Part shown: positions 29,077-37,279 of the stretch, in pieces
Layout: each line of letters begins with the position of its first letter
How positions within the stretch are numbered: position 1 is the first letter of the stretch
NCBI GenBank assembly: GCA_964569315.1
Contig: CAZMUZ010000011.1
Coordinates: 1 to 53,625 of the forward strand
Origin: CADEFF01 sp964569315
Lineage (GTDB): Bacteria; Pseudomonadota; Alphaproteobacteria; Dongiales; Dongiaceae
Reading direction: 5' to 3'
Length of the DNA: 53,625 nucleotides
Notes under the pieces: model-generated
The model's database searches: none
Told to the model about the DNA's origin: nothing
What the model saw: the letters and a program-made list of their open reading frames with translations, nothing else
Position numbers and translations under genes: made by a program

Positions 29077-30260
29077 GCCGTTCGCCGTCGCCGTCCGAGA
29101 CCGCGCAGCGCCTCGAGCGCCTGGTCGAGACGCGAAAGGATGAGCTCGACCGGATTCTGCCCGGGGGCAGTGCCTGCCTTGTAGAACGCCCAGGCGCTGG
29201 CGCCGGAATAGAGCGCGAAGGGTCCCCAGAGCGTGAGCAGGGGCGAGATTCCGGTTTCCTGCGTCATGTCTTCGCCGAATTGCAGCAGGTAGTGATAGAT
29301 CACGACCAGCACCAGCCCGGTCGCAAGCCCGGTGCCGCGCCGGGTTCGCCTGGTGGAGGAGCCGAGCGGAAAAGCGAGCAGCGGCAGGAAGAGGTAGGTG
29401 CCGATGCGGACCAGCCGCCCGTGGAACTCCGCGACCAGGGCGTCCCTGGGGATGGTCGGCGGCGGCTTCTGGAGCGCGCGCCAGATCTCGGTCAGGGTCA
29501 GCTCGCGCGAGGAATCGCCGCGATCGCGGAAGGGCGCGGGATTGAGCGCGGTATCGAGCGGCAATTGCAGATGCTCGAAGGTGAGGGCTGTCGATTGCCG
29601 GCCGGGTCCGCTCGATTCGATGCGCACGCCGTTCTCGAGCTCGAGGATCAGCTTGAAATCGTCGGGCGACCGGACGACATGGCCGGAGCGGGCCGTGGTG
29701 GTGACGGATCCGCCCTGAGGCTTCTCCTCATGGACGAAGATGCCGATCAATCGGCGGCCGCCCTCGGCGATGTCGTCCACCATCACGGTGGTGTTGCCGA
29801 AGCCGGTGAAGAAGGCGCCTTGCTCCAGCGCCGAATCCCATGCCGTCTCGGTCACGACATAGACGAGGGCGCGATAGGCGTAGCGGGTGTAGGGCTGCAG
29901 ATAGCCGACGATGATGGCGCCGCACAGCACCAGAACGCCGGCGAAGGCCATGATCGGGGCCACCAGCCGGTGCAGCGGCACGCCGCAGGAGTGGATCGCG
30001 TCCAGCTCGCTGTCGCTGCTCATGCGGGAGATGGCGAGGAGCACGCCGATGAAGAAAGCCGCCGGCAGCGCGATCCCGAGATAATGCGGGATCAGGTTCA
30101 CCAGCATCTTCAGGATGAGCGAGAGCGGGCCGCCCTTGTTCACCACGAGATCGAGCAGCCGGACCATCCGCTCGAGCAGCAGGGCGATCAGCGCGATGCT
30201 GACCGTCGCGATCAGCGGCACCAGCATGCGCCCGATGATATAGCGGTCGATGAGCTTCAT
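29073..30260 (-). CDS. lptF: LptF-like permease
   Basis: A 395-residue partner of the LptG-like protein. It has the N-terminal IDRYIIGRMLVPLIATVSIA, a coupling-helix region with ISRMSSDSELDAIHSCGVPL (about 90-110), a periplasmic domain (about 135-265) and C-terminal helices with RLVRIGTYLFLPLLAFPLGS. The LSR/ISRMSSDSEL type motif contacts the ATPase in known LptFG structures. The ATGA overlap with lptG shows coupled translation. Upstream lies a HIT-family gene on the same strand with a 48-base gap, so these three may be co-transcribed. Confidence 0.88.
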   Translation of the reverse strand: MKLIDRYIIGRMLVPLIATVSIALIALLLERMVRLLDLVVNKGGPLSLILKMLVNLIPHYLGIALPAAFFIGVLLAISRMSSDSELDAIHSCGVPLHRLVAPIMAFAGVLVLCGAIIVGYLQPYTRYAYRALVYVVTETAWDSALEQGAFFTGFGNTTVMVDDIAEGGRRLIGIFVHEEKPQGGSVTTTARSGHVVRSPDDFKLILELENGVRIESSGPGRQSTALTFEHLQLPLDTALNPAPFRDRGDSSRELTLTEIWRALQKPPPTIPRDALVAEFHGRLVRIGTYLFLPLLAFPLGSSTRRTRRGTGLATGLVLVVIYHYLLQFGEDMTQETGISPLLTLWGPFALYSGASAWAFYKAGTAPGQNPVELILSRLDQALEALRGLGRRRRTA

Positions 30261-30308
30261 GCCGAGCTACACGGCCGAACCCGGAGTTGCCATGCGGTAG
30301 CCCATGGA

Positions 30309-30764
30309 TCAGCGCCGCGTCGGCCAGAGGCCGCGCAGGTGGTCGCGCAACTTTCGAAACCGTTCGGCCGACAGATCGGGCGCCGCCGCCAAGTCGGGAA
30401 GCCGGGGCCATCCCTTGTCCTCGAAGCTCGTCCCGTCGAACATCTTCGGCCCGTCATAGCGTGGCAGAACGTGAAAATGCACGTTCGGATCGACCATCAT
30501 CAGCATGAGATAATTTATCTTTTTGTAGCCGAAAGCCTTGCCGAGGGTCGCCTCGATGTCCGCCGTGATGCGGGTGAGCTCGGCATGGGCGGCCGGCGGC
30601 AGATCGCCGAACGCCGTGGCGGGTCCGAAGGCCGCCAGCACCAGCGCCCCCAGGGTCGCCTGCTGCGGGCGCAGAAGGACGGCCCAATGGGCGTAGTCGA
30701 CCACCAGGCTTTCGGGATGGCCGAACCCGCGAATCGTGTCGTTTATGGAAGTCGAATCCGGCAT
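30309..30764 (-). CDS. HIT family hydrolase
   Basis: A 151-residue histidine-triad protein. The active-site motif is NVHFHVLPRY (H-x-H-x, the third histidine position replaced by a proline-containing stretch, as in some HIT branches). Preceding segments DYAHWAVLLRPQQATLGALV and FGYKKINYLMLMMVDPNVHF match diadenosine-phosphate hydrolase or nucleotide-phosphoramidase types. The ATG at 30764 is chosen because the conserved region begins soon after; the frame is open 33 bases further upstream. Its substrate may be a nucleotide by-product, but nothing in the context proves it. Confidence 0.8.
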   Translation of the reverse strand: MPDSTSINDTIRGFGHPESLVVDYAHWAVLLRPQQATLGALVLAAFGPATAFGDLPPAAHAELTRITADIEATLGKAFGYKKINYLMLMMVDPNVHFHVLPRYDGPKMFDGTSFEDKGWPRLPDLAAAPDLSAERFRKLRDHLRGLWPTRR

Positions 30765-30893
30765 GAAACTGGGCTTGGCCGCGGGTCGATGTCGCACGAG
30801 GTGGGCAGAAGCGTCGGAAATTCGGAACGGGCCCTTAGCATAGGGCGCGGCAGAGGCGCGAGAAAGCCGTGTCTTGCCCTGAAAATCAATCGT

Positions 30894-31829
30894 TTAGGCG
30901 GCGCGCTGCGAGACCGGCGCCAGCACGAATCGGGTTTCGCGGCGAAATTCGTCGAGGCTCGGTGCCAGCGCCCGCACCTCGAGCTCGATGCGCCAGCCGT
31001 CGCCGGCCCGTTCGATATGGAACAGATGGAAGCGCGCGGCATGTTTGCCCTCGTGCGGCAGCGCCGAGGCGGAGGGCACGCCGACCACCGCCGCCTGTCC
31101 CTTCGGCGTGTCGAGCTTCGCGAGATGAGCGCGGTGGGTATGACCGTGGAGGATGAGCTCGGCGCCGGCGCGACGGATCACCGCCCGGAATTCTTCGGCA
31201 TCGGCGAGCGACTTCCGGTTGGGAGTCGCCGCCTCCTGTGGCGGGTGATGGATCAGCACCACGCGGCAAAGCGGCTCGCCCGCAAGCTGCGAGAGGCACG
31301 TCTCGAGGCGTTCGAGCTGTCCGGCGCCGAGGATGCCGCCGGCGCTGTTGTAAGGCATCGGCGCCGCGGTCGAGACGCCGACGATGGCGAGCGGACCGCG
31401 TCGCCTCAGAAAGGGAAACTCGGACTTGGCGGGAGGCGAGGAGGGCGCCGCATCGTCGCCCGTCATGTAGGCGCTCCAATGCGACAGCGCGCCTTCCCAG
31501 GGCAGGTCGATATAGGCGTCATGGTTGCCGGGCACGACTGTGACCTTGTCCGGCGTGCCGAGCCGCGCAAGCCAGCGTGCGGCGGCGTCGAACTCGGCGG
31601 GCAAGGAGATATTGGTGATATCGCCGGTGACCGCGATATGATCCGGACTCGAATCGTGCAGATCCTCCATCAACAGGTCGAGCACCTCGGCGCGGTGAAT
31701 GCGACGACGTCGAAGCTGCCAGGAGAGGAATCCGAGCACGCGCTTGCTCGCGAGGTCGCGCGGGCCGGCGATGCGCCAGTCGGCGAGATGCGGATCGGAG
31801 AGATGCGCGAGGCTGTACATTGGACTCAT
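30894..31829 (-). CDS. calcineurin-like metallophosphoesterase
   Basis: A 311-residue phosphoesterase with all metal motifs: LAHLSDPHL (D-x-H, about residue 7-15), AVTGDITN (G-D), VPGNHDAYID (GNHD), VLIHHPPQ (H) and LHGHTHRAHL (GHxH). This is the CpdA/YfcE-like class acting on phosphodiesters or phosphomonoesters. It diverges from the CDP-alcohol phosphotransferase gene with about 100 bases between, so it may process a phospholipid intermediate such as a pyrophosphate, as LpxH does in lipid A synthesis. An alternative start three codons later at 31820 is equally good. Confidence 0.88.
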   Translation of the reverse strand: MSPMYSLAHLSDPHLADWRIAGPRDLASKRVLGFLSWQLRRRRIHRAEVLDLLMEDLHDSSPDHIAVTGDITNISLPAEFDAAARWLARLGTPDKVTVVPGNHDAYIDLPWEGALSHWSAYMTGDDAAPSSPPAKSEFPFLRRRGPLAIVGVSTAAPMPYNSAGGILGAGQLERLETCLSQLAGEPLCRVVLIHHPPQEAATPNRKSLADAEEFRAVIRRAGAELILHGHTHRAHLAKLDTPKGQAAVVGVPSASALPHEGKHAARFHLFHIERAGDGWRIELEVRALAPSLDEFRRETRFVLAPVSQRAA

Positions 31830-31934
31830 GACGGCGAGCGGCTATAAACACCGGCCCGTTCTGTCGCGGAACGGCCCGAAAGGCAAGCCAACATTCGCGT
31901 GACGGGAGGCGACGGGCCACCTGGCTCCGAGCGC

Positions 31935-33116
31935 ATGACAGGATCCGATCAGACTTCCGCCGCCATCCGTTCCGTCATCCTGCTGGGCGATGAAAGCTCC
32001 CGACTCTGGGGGATTTCGGGCCGGGAGCGGCTGCGCCGGGCATTCCGGCGGGCCGGCGTCGCGGAGGCGCGCTTGAGCCCCGCCGCGGCACTGCCGGCCG
32101 AGGGCGAGGTGATCATCGCCCGCATGGACTATCTCTACGAGGAAAGCCTCGTTCGTGCGCTCGTCGGCGCCGGCGACGTTCTGCTGACGGAGGGGGCGGG
32201 CGGCACGGGGCTGCCGGTGGCCGCGCGGGTCGATGCGCCGCTGGCCGAGCTCGTATTGCGGCATATCGAGACCGGCGGCGAGGCGCCGGCGCCTTCGACC
32301 CTCCGGCGCGCGGGACCGGACGAACTCGGCTCCCGCTATGACCATGCGTTGCGCAAGCGGGCGCAGCCCTACCTTCGATCGATGCAGACGACGCCGCGGA
32401 TCGAGCTCGAGCGGCTGAGCTTCGCCGGCGCCTATAAGGGCGTCACCGATTTCGTGACCAAGTGGCTCTGGCCGGCGCCGGCGATGATGGTGACGCGCTG
32501 GGCCGCGGAACGCGGCATCAGCCCCAACAGCGTCACCCTCGTCAGCCTTATCTTCGTGCTGCTCACCCTGTGGCTCTTCGCCGAGGGCATGTTCGCGGCC
32601 GGGCTTGTCGCCGCGTGGCTGATGACCTTCCTCGACACGGTCGACGGCAAGCTCGCGCGCGTGACCCTGACCTCGTCGAAATGGGGCAATGTCTTCGATC
32701 ACGGGATCGATCTCGTCCATCCGCCCTTCTGGTACTGGGCCTGGTGGTACGGCCTCGGCGCCGGCGGCGTTGCGCTCGGCATGTCGATCGATCTGGCCTT
32801 CTGGATCGTTCTCGTCGGCTACATCCTCGGCCGCGCTCTGGAAGGCCTCTTCATCTGGCAGTTCGGCATCGAGCTCCATGCCTGGCGGCGCGTCGACTCC
32901 TGGTTCCGCCTTTTCACCGCCCGGCGCAATCCGAACCTCGCGATCCTGACGGCCGCCGTGCTGCTCGGGCGGCCTGACGCCGGGCTCGTCTGCGTCGCCT
33001 TCTGGACCGTCGCCTCGACGCTCTTCCATGTCGTGCGCATCGGGCAGGCGTTCCTCGCGCGGAGCGCGGGCCGCCGCCCGGTCTCGTGGCTGACCGAGCC
33101 GGAGCCGCGCCGATGA
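31935..33116 (+). CDS. CDP-alcohol phosphotransferase with degenerate nucleotidyltransferase-like N-terminus (paralogue A)
   Basis: A 393-residue two-part membrane protein. The C-terminal half is a CDP-alcohol phosphatidyltransferase. Its motif D-x2-D-G-x2-A-R-x8-G-x3-D-x3-D is complete at residues 234-259 (DTVDGKLAR then GNVFDHGID), with about six helices. The N-terminal 130 residues resemble a nucleotidyltransferase whose signature has decayed (VILLGDESSRLWGISGRERL instead of LAGGxGxRL), so catalysis there is doubtful. The layout recalls fused inositol-phosphate cytidylyltransferase/phosphotransferases. The next gene (lipid kinase) starts inside its stop codon (ATGA), and the Tam41-like gene overlaps in turn, forming a tight trio. 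Start at 31935 is tentative; a GTG at 31899 is also open. Confidence 0.85.
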   Translation: MTGSDQTSAAIRSVILLGDESSRLWGISGRERLRRAFRRAGVAEARLSPAAALPAEGEVIIARMDYLYEESLVRALVGAGDVLLTEGAGGTGLPVAARVDAPLAELVLRHIETGGEAPAPSTLRRAGPDELGSRYDHALRKRAQPYLRSMQTTPRIELERLSFAGAYKGVTDFVTKWLWPAPAMMVTRWAAERGISPNSVTLVSLIFVLLTLWLFAEGMFAAGLVAAWLMTFLDTVDGKLARVTLTSSKWGNVFDHGIDLVHPPFWYWAWWYGLGAGGVALGMSIDLAFWIVLVGYILGRALEGLFIWQFGIELHAWRRVDSWFRLFTARRNPNLAILTAAVLLGRPDAGLVCVAFWTVASTLFHVVRIGQAFLARSAGRRPVSWLTEPEPRR

Positions 33117-34069
33117 GCCGGATCGGCGTCATCAGTAATGTGCGAAGCCGGCGAAACCGACGCGAGCTTCCGTCGGTTCGGGCGGTGCTGGGCCGGCATC
33201 CCGGCGTGTTGCATCGCGAGCTCACCGAGATCGAGGAGCTGCCCGAGATTCTCACCGCCTTTGCGGATCGGGATATCGATCTGCTGGTCGTCAATGGCGG
33301 CGACGGGACGGTGCAGGCGGTGATGACGGCGCTGTTGAACGAGCGGCCGTTCCGGGCGATGCCGCGGCTCGCGCTGCTGCATGGCGGCATGACCAATCTT
33401 GCGGCCATTCGCCTTGGCCTGCGCGGCAAGCCCGGCGAAGCGCTGCAGCGGCTCATCAGCCGGGCTGGCGCCGGCGCGCGGCTGCGCGGCGCGCGTCAGC
33501 CGGTGCTGTCGGTGCGTCGAACGCCCGACGAGAAGCCGGTGCATGGGTTGTTTCTCGGGACCGCCGCTTTTTATCACGCCTCGGTCATGAGCCGCGAACG
33601 GATCCACCGTCTGGGCGTCGAACGTTCGCTGCAGGCGGGGATATCGGTCGTTTATTCGCTCTGGCAGGCGTTTTTTGCCCCCAGCAAGAGCGAATGGGCG
33701 AAGGGTCACCCGATCTCCATCGAAGCCGACGGCGTCGTCGAGGCGGCGCAGCCGCGGTTCGTGTTCCTCGCCACCACGCTCGATCGCCTGATGCTGGGCT
33801 TGCGGCCATTCTGGGGCGAGGGGGAAGGCGCCATCCGCTGGACCCTGGTCGAGCATCCGCCGCGCCGGCTCGCGCTGGCGCTCTGGCCGGTGCTGCGCGG
33901 CCGGCCGAAACGCTGGATGAAGGAAGCCGGCTATCGCAGCCACCGCGCCCATCGGGTGACACTCGGACTCGATTGCCCCATCATGTTCGACGGCGAACCC
34001 ATCACGCCGGAGCCCGGATGTCAGGTCGTGCTGTGGCATGAGCATGAGCTCGAATTCCTCCCCGACTGA
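33113..34069 (+). CDS. diacylglycerol kinase-fold lipid kinase, candidate ceramide kinase
   Basis: A 318-residue kinase of the DAGK/YegS/sphingosine kinase superfamily. The nucleotide motif NGGDGTVQAVM is at about 61-71, followed by ALLHGGMTNLAAIRLGLRGK (the GGTxN-like segment). The C-terminal beta domain has ADGVVEAAQPRFVFLATTLD and CPIMFDGEPITPEPGCQVVL. In Caulobacter a kinase of this fold (CpgB, recalled) phosphorylates ceramide in anionic sphingolipid synthesis. Here it is sandwiched between a CDP-alcohol phosphotransferase and a Tam41-like gene with overlaps on both sides, and ceramide genes are nearby, so ceramide is the favoured substrate. Diacylglycerol remains possible. Confidence 0.8.
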   Translation: MSRIGVISNVRSRRNRRELPSVRAVLGRHPGVLHRELTEIEELPEILTAFADRDIDLLVVNGGDGTVQAVMTALLNERPFRAMPRLALLHGGMTNLAAIRLGLRGKPGEALQRLISRAGAGARLRGARQPVLSVRRTPDEKPVHGLFLGTAAFYHASVMSRERIHRLGVERSLQAGISVVYSLWQAFFAPSKSEWAKGHPISIEADGVVEAAQPRFVFLATTLDRLMLGLRPFWGEGEGAIRWTLVEHPPRRLALALWPVLRGRPKRWMKEAGYRSHRAHRVTLGLDCPIMFDGEPITPEPGCQVVLWHEHELEFLPD

Positions 34070-35012
34070 GGCGCGCGCCGCTCTGGTTGCCTTGCTGGCG
34101 GAGGAAACCGCAGTTCCGGTGGCGCCGCCGATCGCGGCCATGGCGTCCGCGATCGCGGAGCGGCATGCGCAGGCGACGGAGGCGGTGCTGTTCTACGGCT
34201 CGGCGCTCCGAAGCGACGACCCGGCTGCATTCGCCGAGGGCGTGCTCGATTTCTATCTCGTCGTCTCCGATTACCGGCGCACCTACGGCGCCGGCGGCCT
34301 CGCCATCGCCAATTGGTTGCTGCCGCCGAACGTGTTCTATGCGGAGCTGCCCTGGAGCGGGGCCCGCCTGCGGGCCAAATACGCGATCATCGCCGCGGAC
34401 CAGCTCGGCCGCCGCGTCGCGCCGGGCCATCTCGAGCCGGCCCTATGGGCGCGCTTCTGCCAGCCGCTCCGGATGCTGGAGGTGCGCGACGAGACGGTGC
34501 GCCGCCGGATCGTCGAGATGCTGGCGGACGCGGTTCTCGCCTTTGCGGCGGCGGCCCTTCCGCTTGCGGGCGACAGTTTCGATGCGGAGCGCTTCTGGAC
34601 GGCGGGCTTCGCGGCCACCTATCGCGCCGAGCTTCGCGCCGAGAGCGGCAAGCGGCCGGAGGAGCTCTATCGCGCGTCGGCGGCCCGCTACGACCGGATC
34701 TTGCCGCTCGCGCTGTGTGCGCTCGGGCTGCGGTTCGAGGGCGGCGAGCCCGGGGGACGCTATCGCAGCGACGGCGGGCGGCGCGGCCATGCCGGTCTCT
34801 GGCCGCTGCGGCGGGGAATTGGCCGGGGGCTGCATCTGCTGCGGCTGGTGAAGGGCGCCTTCACCTTCGAGGGCGGCGTCGACTACATCCTGTGGAAGAT
34901 TGAGCGCCATACGGGCCGCAGGCCGCCGATCAGCGATTGGGAACGGCGTCATCCCGTGCTGGCGGCGCCGGTGCTGCTGGTGCGGTTCTACCGCGCGGGC
35001 GCGTTCCGCTGA
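34038..35012 (+). CDS. Tam41-like nucleotidyltransferase, candidate CDP-lipid synthase
   Basis: A 324-residue protein with no membrane helix of its own. The region 48-77 reads EAVLFYGSALRSDD then EGVLDFYLVVSDYR, giving the GS-x(n)-hD-F nucleotidyltransferase core. Together with LLPPNVFYAEL, LRAKYAIIAADQL and LWARFCQPLRMLEV, it follows the order of mitochondrial Tam41 (phosphatidate cytidylyltransferase: YGSG, hDFIhxV, KYGVI, LHKP). I therefore read it as making a CDP-activated lipid from CTP and a phospho-lipid. The start (ATG 34038 or 34044) overlaps the kinase by about 30 bases, tying it to the kinase product. In ceramide context the product would be CDP-ceramide. The match is by eye and needs a profile search. 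Confidence 0.6.
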   Translation: MSMSSNSSPTEARAALVALLAEETAVPVAPPIAAMASAIAERHAQATEAVLFYGSALRSDDPAAFAEGVLDFYLVVSDYRRTYGAGGLAIANWLLPPNVFYAELPWSGARLRAKYAIIAADQLGRRVAPGHLEPALWARFCQPLRMLEVRDETVRRRIVEMLADAVLAFAAAALPLAGDSFDAERFWTAGFAATYRAELRAESGKRPEELYRASAARYDRILPLALCALGLRFEGGEPGGRYRSDGGRRGHAGLWPLRRGIGRGLHLLRLVKGAFTFEGGVDYILWKIERHTGRRPPISDWERRHPVLAAPVLLVRFYRAGAFR

Positions 35013-35024
35013 ACGGTCCCCGAC

Positions 35025-36440
35025 CTATGCCGGGCGCCGGTGCGGCAGGCGGACGAGGGCGATTGCGCCGGCCAGCGGGAGCGCGGCGAGCACGGCGCTC
35101 AGCCCCATGACCCAGACGCCGCCATTGCGCATGGATTCGGGCGATCCGAGCTCGACGAGGCCGGCGAGGTTGCCGACGAGGCCGGCCAGCGCGGCACCGT
35201 AGGCGGCGCCTGCGGATTCCAGGGTCGGCAAGGCGCCGGCCGTCACGTCGCCTTCGTCGTTCACCGCGTTGGCGAGGACGCGCTGCGTAAGGAACGTGTA
35301 GGACAGGCCGAAGCCGAGGCCGATGGCCACAAGCGCGAAACCGATCGGGACGAGCCCGTCCGCCGCGAGCGCGAAAGCGAGGCCCCCGAGGCCCGATACG
35401 AGCAGCGCCGGGCCGGCGACGATGCAGACCTCGACCATGGGGCCGGTGATCCGCGCGACCAGAAGGGCGCTGCCGCTCCAGGCGAGCGCGACGATGGCGA
35501 GGCAATAGCCGGCGAAGAGCGGATTGGCGCCGAACACGGTCTGGGCGAGCAGGGGCGTGTAGACGCCGACCGCCGATTCCGCGCAGTACATGACGGTCAG
35601 GATCCAGATTCCGAGCGGGGCGGCGCCGCTCAACCGGAGCAGGTTGCGCGGGAAAAGATTGACCGCCGCATGACGATCGGCCCGGAGCGCCAATCCGACC
35701 ACAACGAGAGATAGGGCGATGGCGATCGCTGCCGTCATGGGCTCGGCGACGAGGGCCGCGATCGAAAGGGTCAGCACCCCGACACCGATCGCAAGAAGGC
35801 GCAGGAAGGGGAATCGCATCGTCCTTCGGCTGGGCGCGACCGGCGGCAGGACGAAGAGCACGAGCGCCGCGAAGACGAGCGCGAGCGGCACCATGCTCCA
35901 GATCGCACCGCGCCAGGAGACCCATTCGGTCAGCAAGCCGCCGAGCAGCGGGCCGAGCGCCGCCGACAGCGCCCAGACGACGGCCAGCACGGCATACATC
36001 GGCGGCACGGCGTTCAACGGAAACAGGTCGCGCACCAGCATGAGCGAGACCGCCCAGATCACGCCTTCGCCGAGGCCCTGAAGCGCGCGTCCGACGACGA
36101 CGAGCGCCATCGAGTCCGCGGTTCCGGCCACGATCGTTCCGAGGAGGAACAAGGCCGCCGCGACGATCAGGATCGTCCGGCTGCCATAGCGCGACTTGAG
36201 CAGCCCGCTCGCCGAGCCCGACATGATCGAGGCGACGAGATAGACCGATACGACCCAGCTCACGATCGAGGCCCCGCCGACGTCCTCGACCGCGGTGGGA
36301 AGCGCCGTCGCCAGGATGTACCAGGCGGCGGCGTGCATGCCGGTGCCGAGGCAGAGCGTCCAGGCGACGCCGGCATAGCGGCCGAGCATGAGGTCGCCCC
36401 AGCTCGGGGGCGGCGCCGTCGGTGCGGATTCGGCTGTCAT
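35025..36440 (-). CDS. MFS transporter (drug:H+ antiporter, 14-helix type)
   Basis: A 471-residue major facilitator with about 14 helices. Motif A appears as GSASGLLKSRYGSRTILIVA (about 75-94), and motif C-like glycines lie in the fifth helix (VPPMYAVLAVVWALSAALGP). This places it in the DHA2/EmrB-like group, exporting small hydrophobic compounds. It is divergent from a cysteine-containing HTH regulator, and a perfect 28-base palindrome sits 45 bases upstream of its ATG, so it is almost certainly the target of that regulator. It interrupts the lipid locus and may be a cargo gene or an efflux partner. Confidence 0.88.
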   Translation of the reverse strand: MTAESAPTAPPPSWGDLMLGRYAGVAWTLCLGTGMHAAAWYILATALPTAVEDVGGASIVSWVVSVYLVASIMSGSASGLLKSRYGSRTILIVAAALFLLGTIVAGTADSMALVVVGRALQGLGEGVIWAVSLMLVRDLFPLNAVPPMYAVLAVVWALSAALGPLLGGLLTEWVSWRGAIWSMVPLALVFAALVLFVLPPVAPSRRTMRFPFLRLLAIGVGVLTLSIAALVAEPMTAAIAIALSLVVVGLALRADRHAAVNLFPRNLLRLSGAAPLGIWILTVMYCAESAVGVYTPLLAQTVFGANPLFAGYCLAIVALAWSGSALLVARITGPMVEVCIVAGPALLVSGLGGLAFALAADGLVPIGFALVAIGLGFGLSYTFLTQRVLANAVNDEGDVTAGALPTLESAGAAYGAALAGLVGNLAGLVELGSPESMRNGGVWVMGLSAVLAALPLAGAIALVRLPHRRPA

Positions 36441-36484
36441 GGCGAGGCCCTTGAACGAGGTTCGAGGCCTGCTTATCGGACGAA

Positions 36485-36512
36485 AATTTAGAAAGCAATG
36501 GCTTTCTAAATT
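36485..36512. promoter_or_regulatory. perfect 12-4-12 inverted repeat, operator of the MFS/regulator pair
   Basis: AATTTAGAAAGC and GCTTTCTAAATT flank AATG. All 12 base pairs match. The AT-rich palindrome lies in the 121-base gap between the divergent MFS and HTH-regulator genes and is positioned to block both promoters. Confidence 0.7.
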
Positions 36513-36561
36513 AACCGCTACGGACTATGCTCGGCGCCGAGGCCGGCAACAGGGAATCCGC

Positions 36562-37272
36562 ATGCCACGACCCGGAAAGAGCGAACGCAGCGCGGCGATG
36601 GTCCCGACGCTCACCTCGCGCAGCGCCGACCGCGTCCTGCACGCCCTCAAGGCGTCCGGACCGCAATCCGCGGACGCGCTCGCACGACGGCTGAAGGTCA
36701 CGGCGGTCGCGGTGCGCCAGCATCTGGCGCAGCTCCGGGCGGCGGGGACAGTCGCCTTCGAGGACTGTCGGTCGGGCGTGGGCCGTCCGAAACGCATCTG
36801 GACGCTGACCGACGCCGGCCATGCGCGCTTTCCCGACAGCCATGCCGTGCTGACGCTGGAGCTGCTGGACGCCGCGCGCAAGACGCTCGGCGCCGCCGGC
36901 TTCGACCGGCTGCTGCGCCGGCGGGAGAACGCGAGCGCCGCCGCCTATGCGCGGGAGCTCGAGCGTTGCAAACGGCTCGACCGGCGCGTCGCGCGCCTCG
37001 CGGAGCTGCGAAGCCAGGAAGGCTACATGGCCGAATGGCGACGCGACGGCGACGGCACCTTGTGGCTCATCGAAAACCACTGCCCGATCTGCATCGCCGC
37101 GCGGGCCTGCCAGGGGCTCTGCCGTTCGGAGCTCGCGATTTTCCGGTCGGTGCTGGGGGAGGATGCGGTGGTCGAACGGGTCGAGCACCTGATCGCTGGC
37201 GCGCGCCGCTGCGCTTACCGAATTCGTTTTGCCGCGCCGGAGGCGGGGCGCCGGGCGGGGCCCGGCCGATAG
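36562..37272 (+). CDS. winged-helix regulator with C-terminal cysteine cluster (SufR-like)
   Basis: A 236-residue regulator. The N-terminal wHTH (about 20-85) has RVLHALKASGPQSADALARR followed by VAVRQHLAQLRAAGTVAFED and the wing GVGRPKRIWTLTDAGHARFP. The C-terminal domain has NHCPICIAARACQGLCRSEL, four cysteines in a C-x2-C-x6-C-x3-C arrangement as in SufR-like iron-sulphur sensors. Start at 36562 is chosen because AGGGAATCCGC precedes it and the longer frame would overlap the MFS coding sequence. The palindrome upstream suggests autoregulation plus control of the transporter. It converges with the serine palmitoyltransferase gene with 7 bases between. Confidence 0.82.
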   Translation: MPRPGKSERSAAMVPTLTSRSADRVLHALKASGPQSADALARRLKVTAVAVRQHLAQLRAAGTVAFEDCRSGVGRPKRIWTLTDAGHARFPDSHAVLTLELLDAARKTLGAAGFDRLLRRRENASAAAYARELERCKRLDRRVARLAELRSQEGYMAEWRRDGDGTLWLIENHCPICIAARACQGLCRSELAIFRSVLGEDAVVERVEHLIAGARRCAYRIRFAAPEAGRRAGPGR

Positions 37273-37279
37273 CGCGCCG

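Noticed and set aside
31935..32330. Active N-terminal cytidylyltransferase in transferase paralogue A
   Set aside because: The glycine-rich loop is broken (GDESSRLWG), so only a degenerate domain can be claimed.
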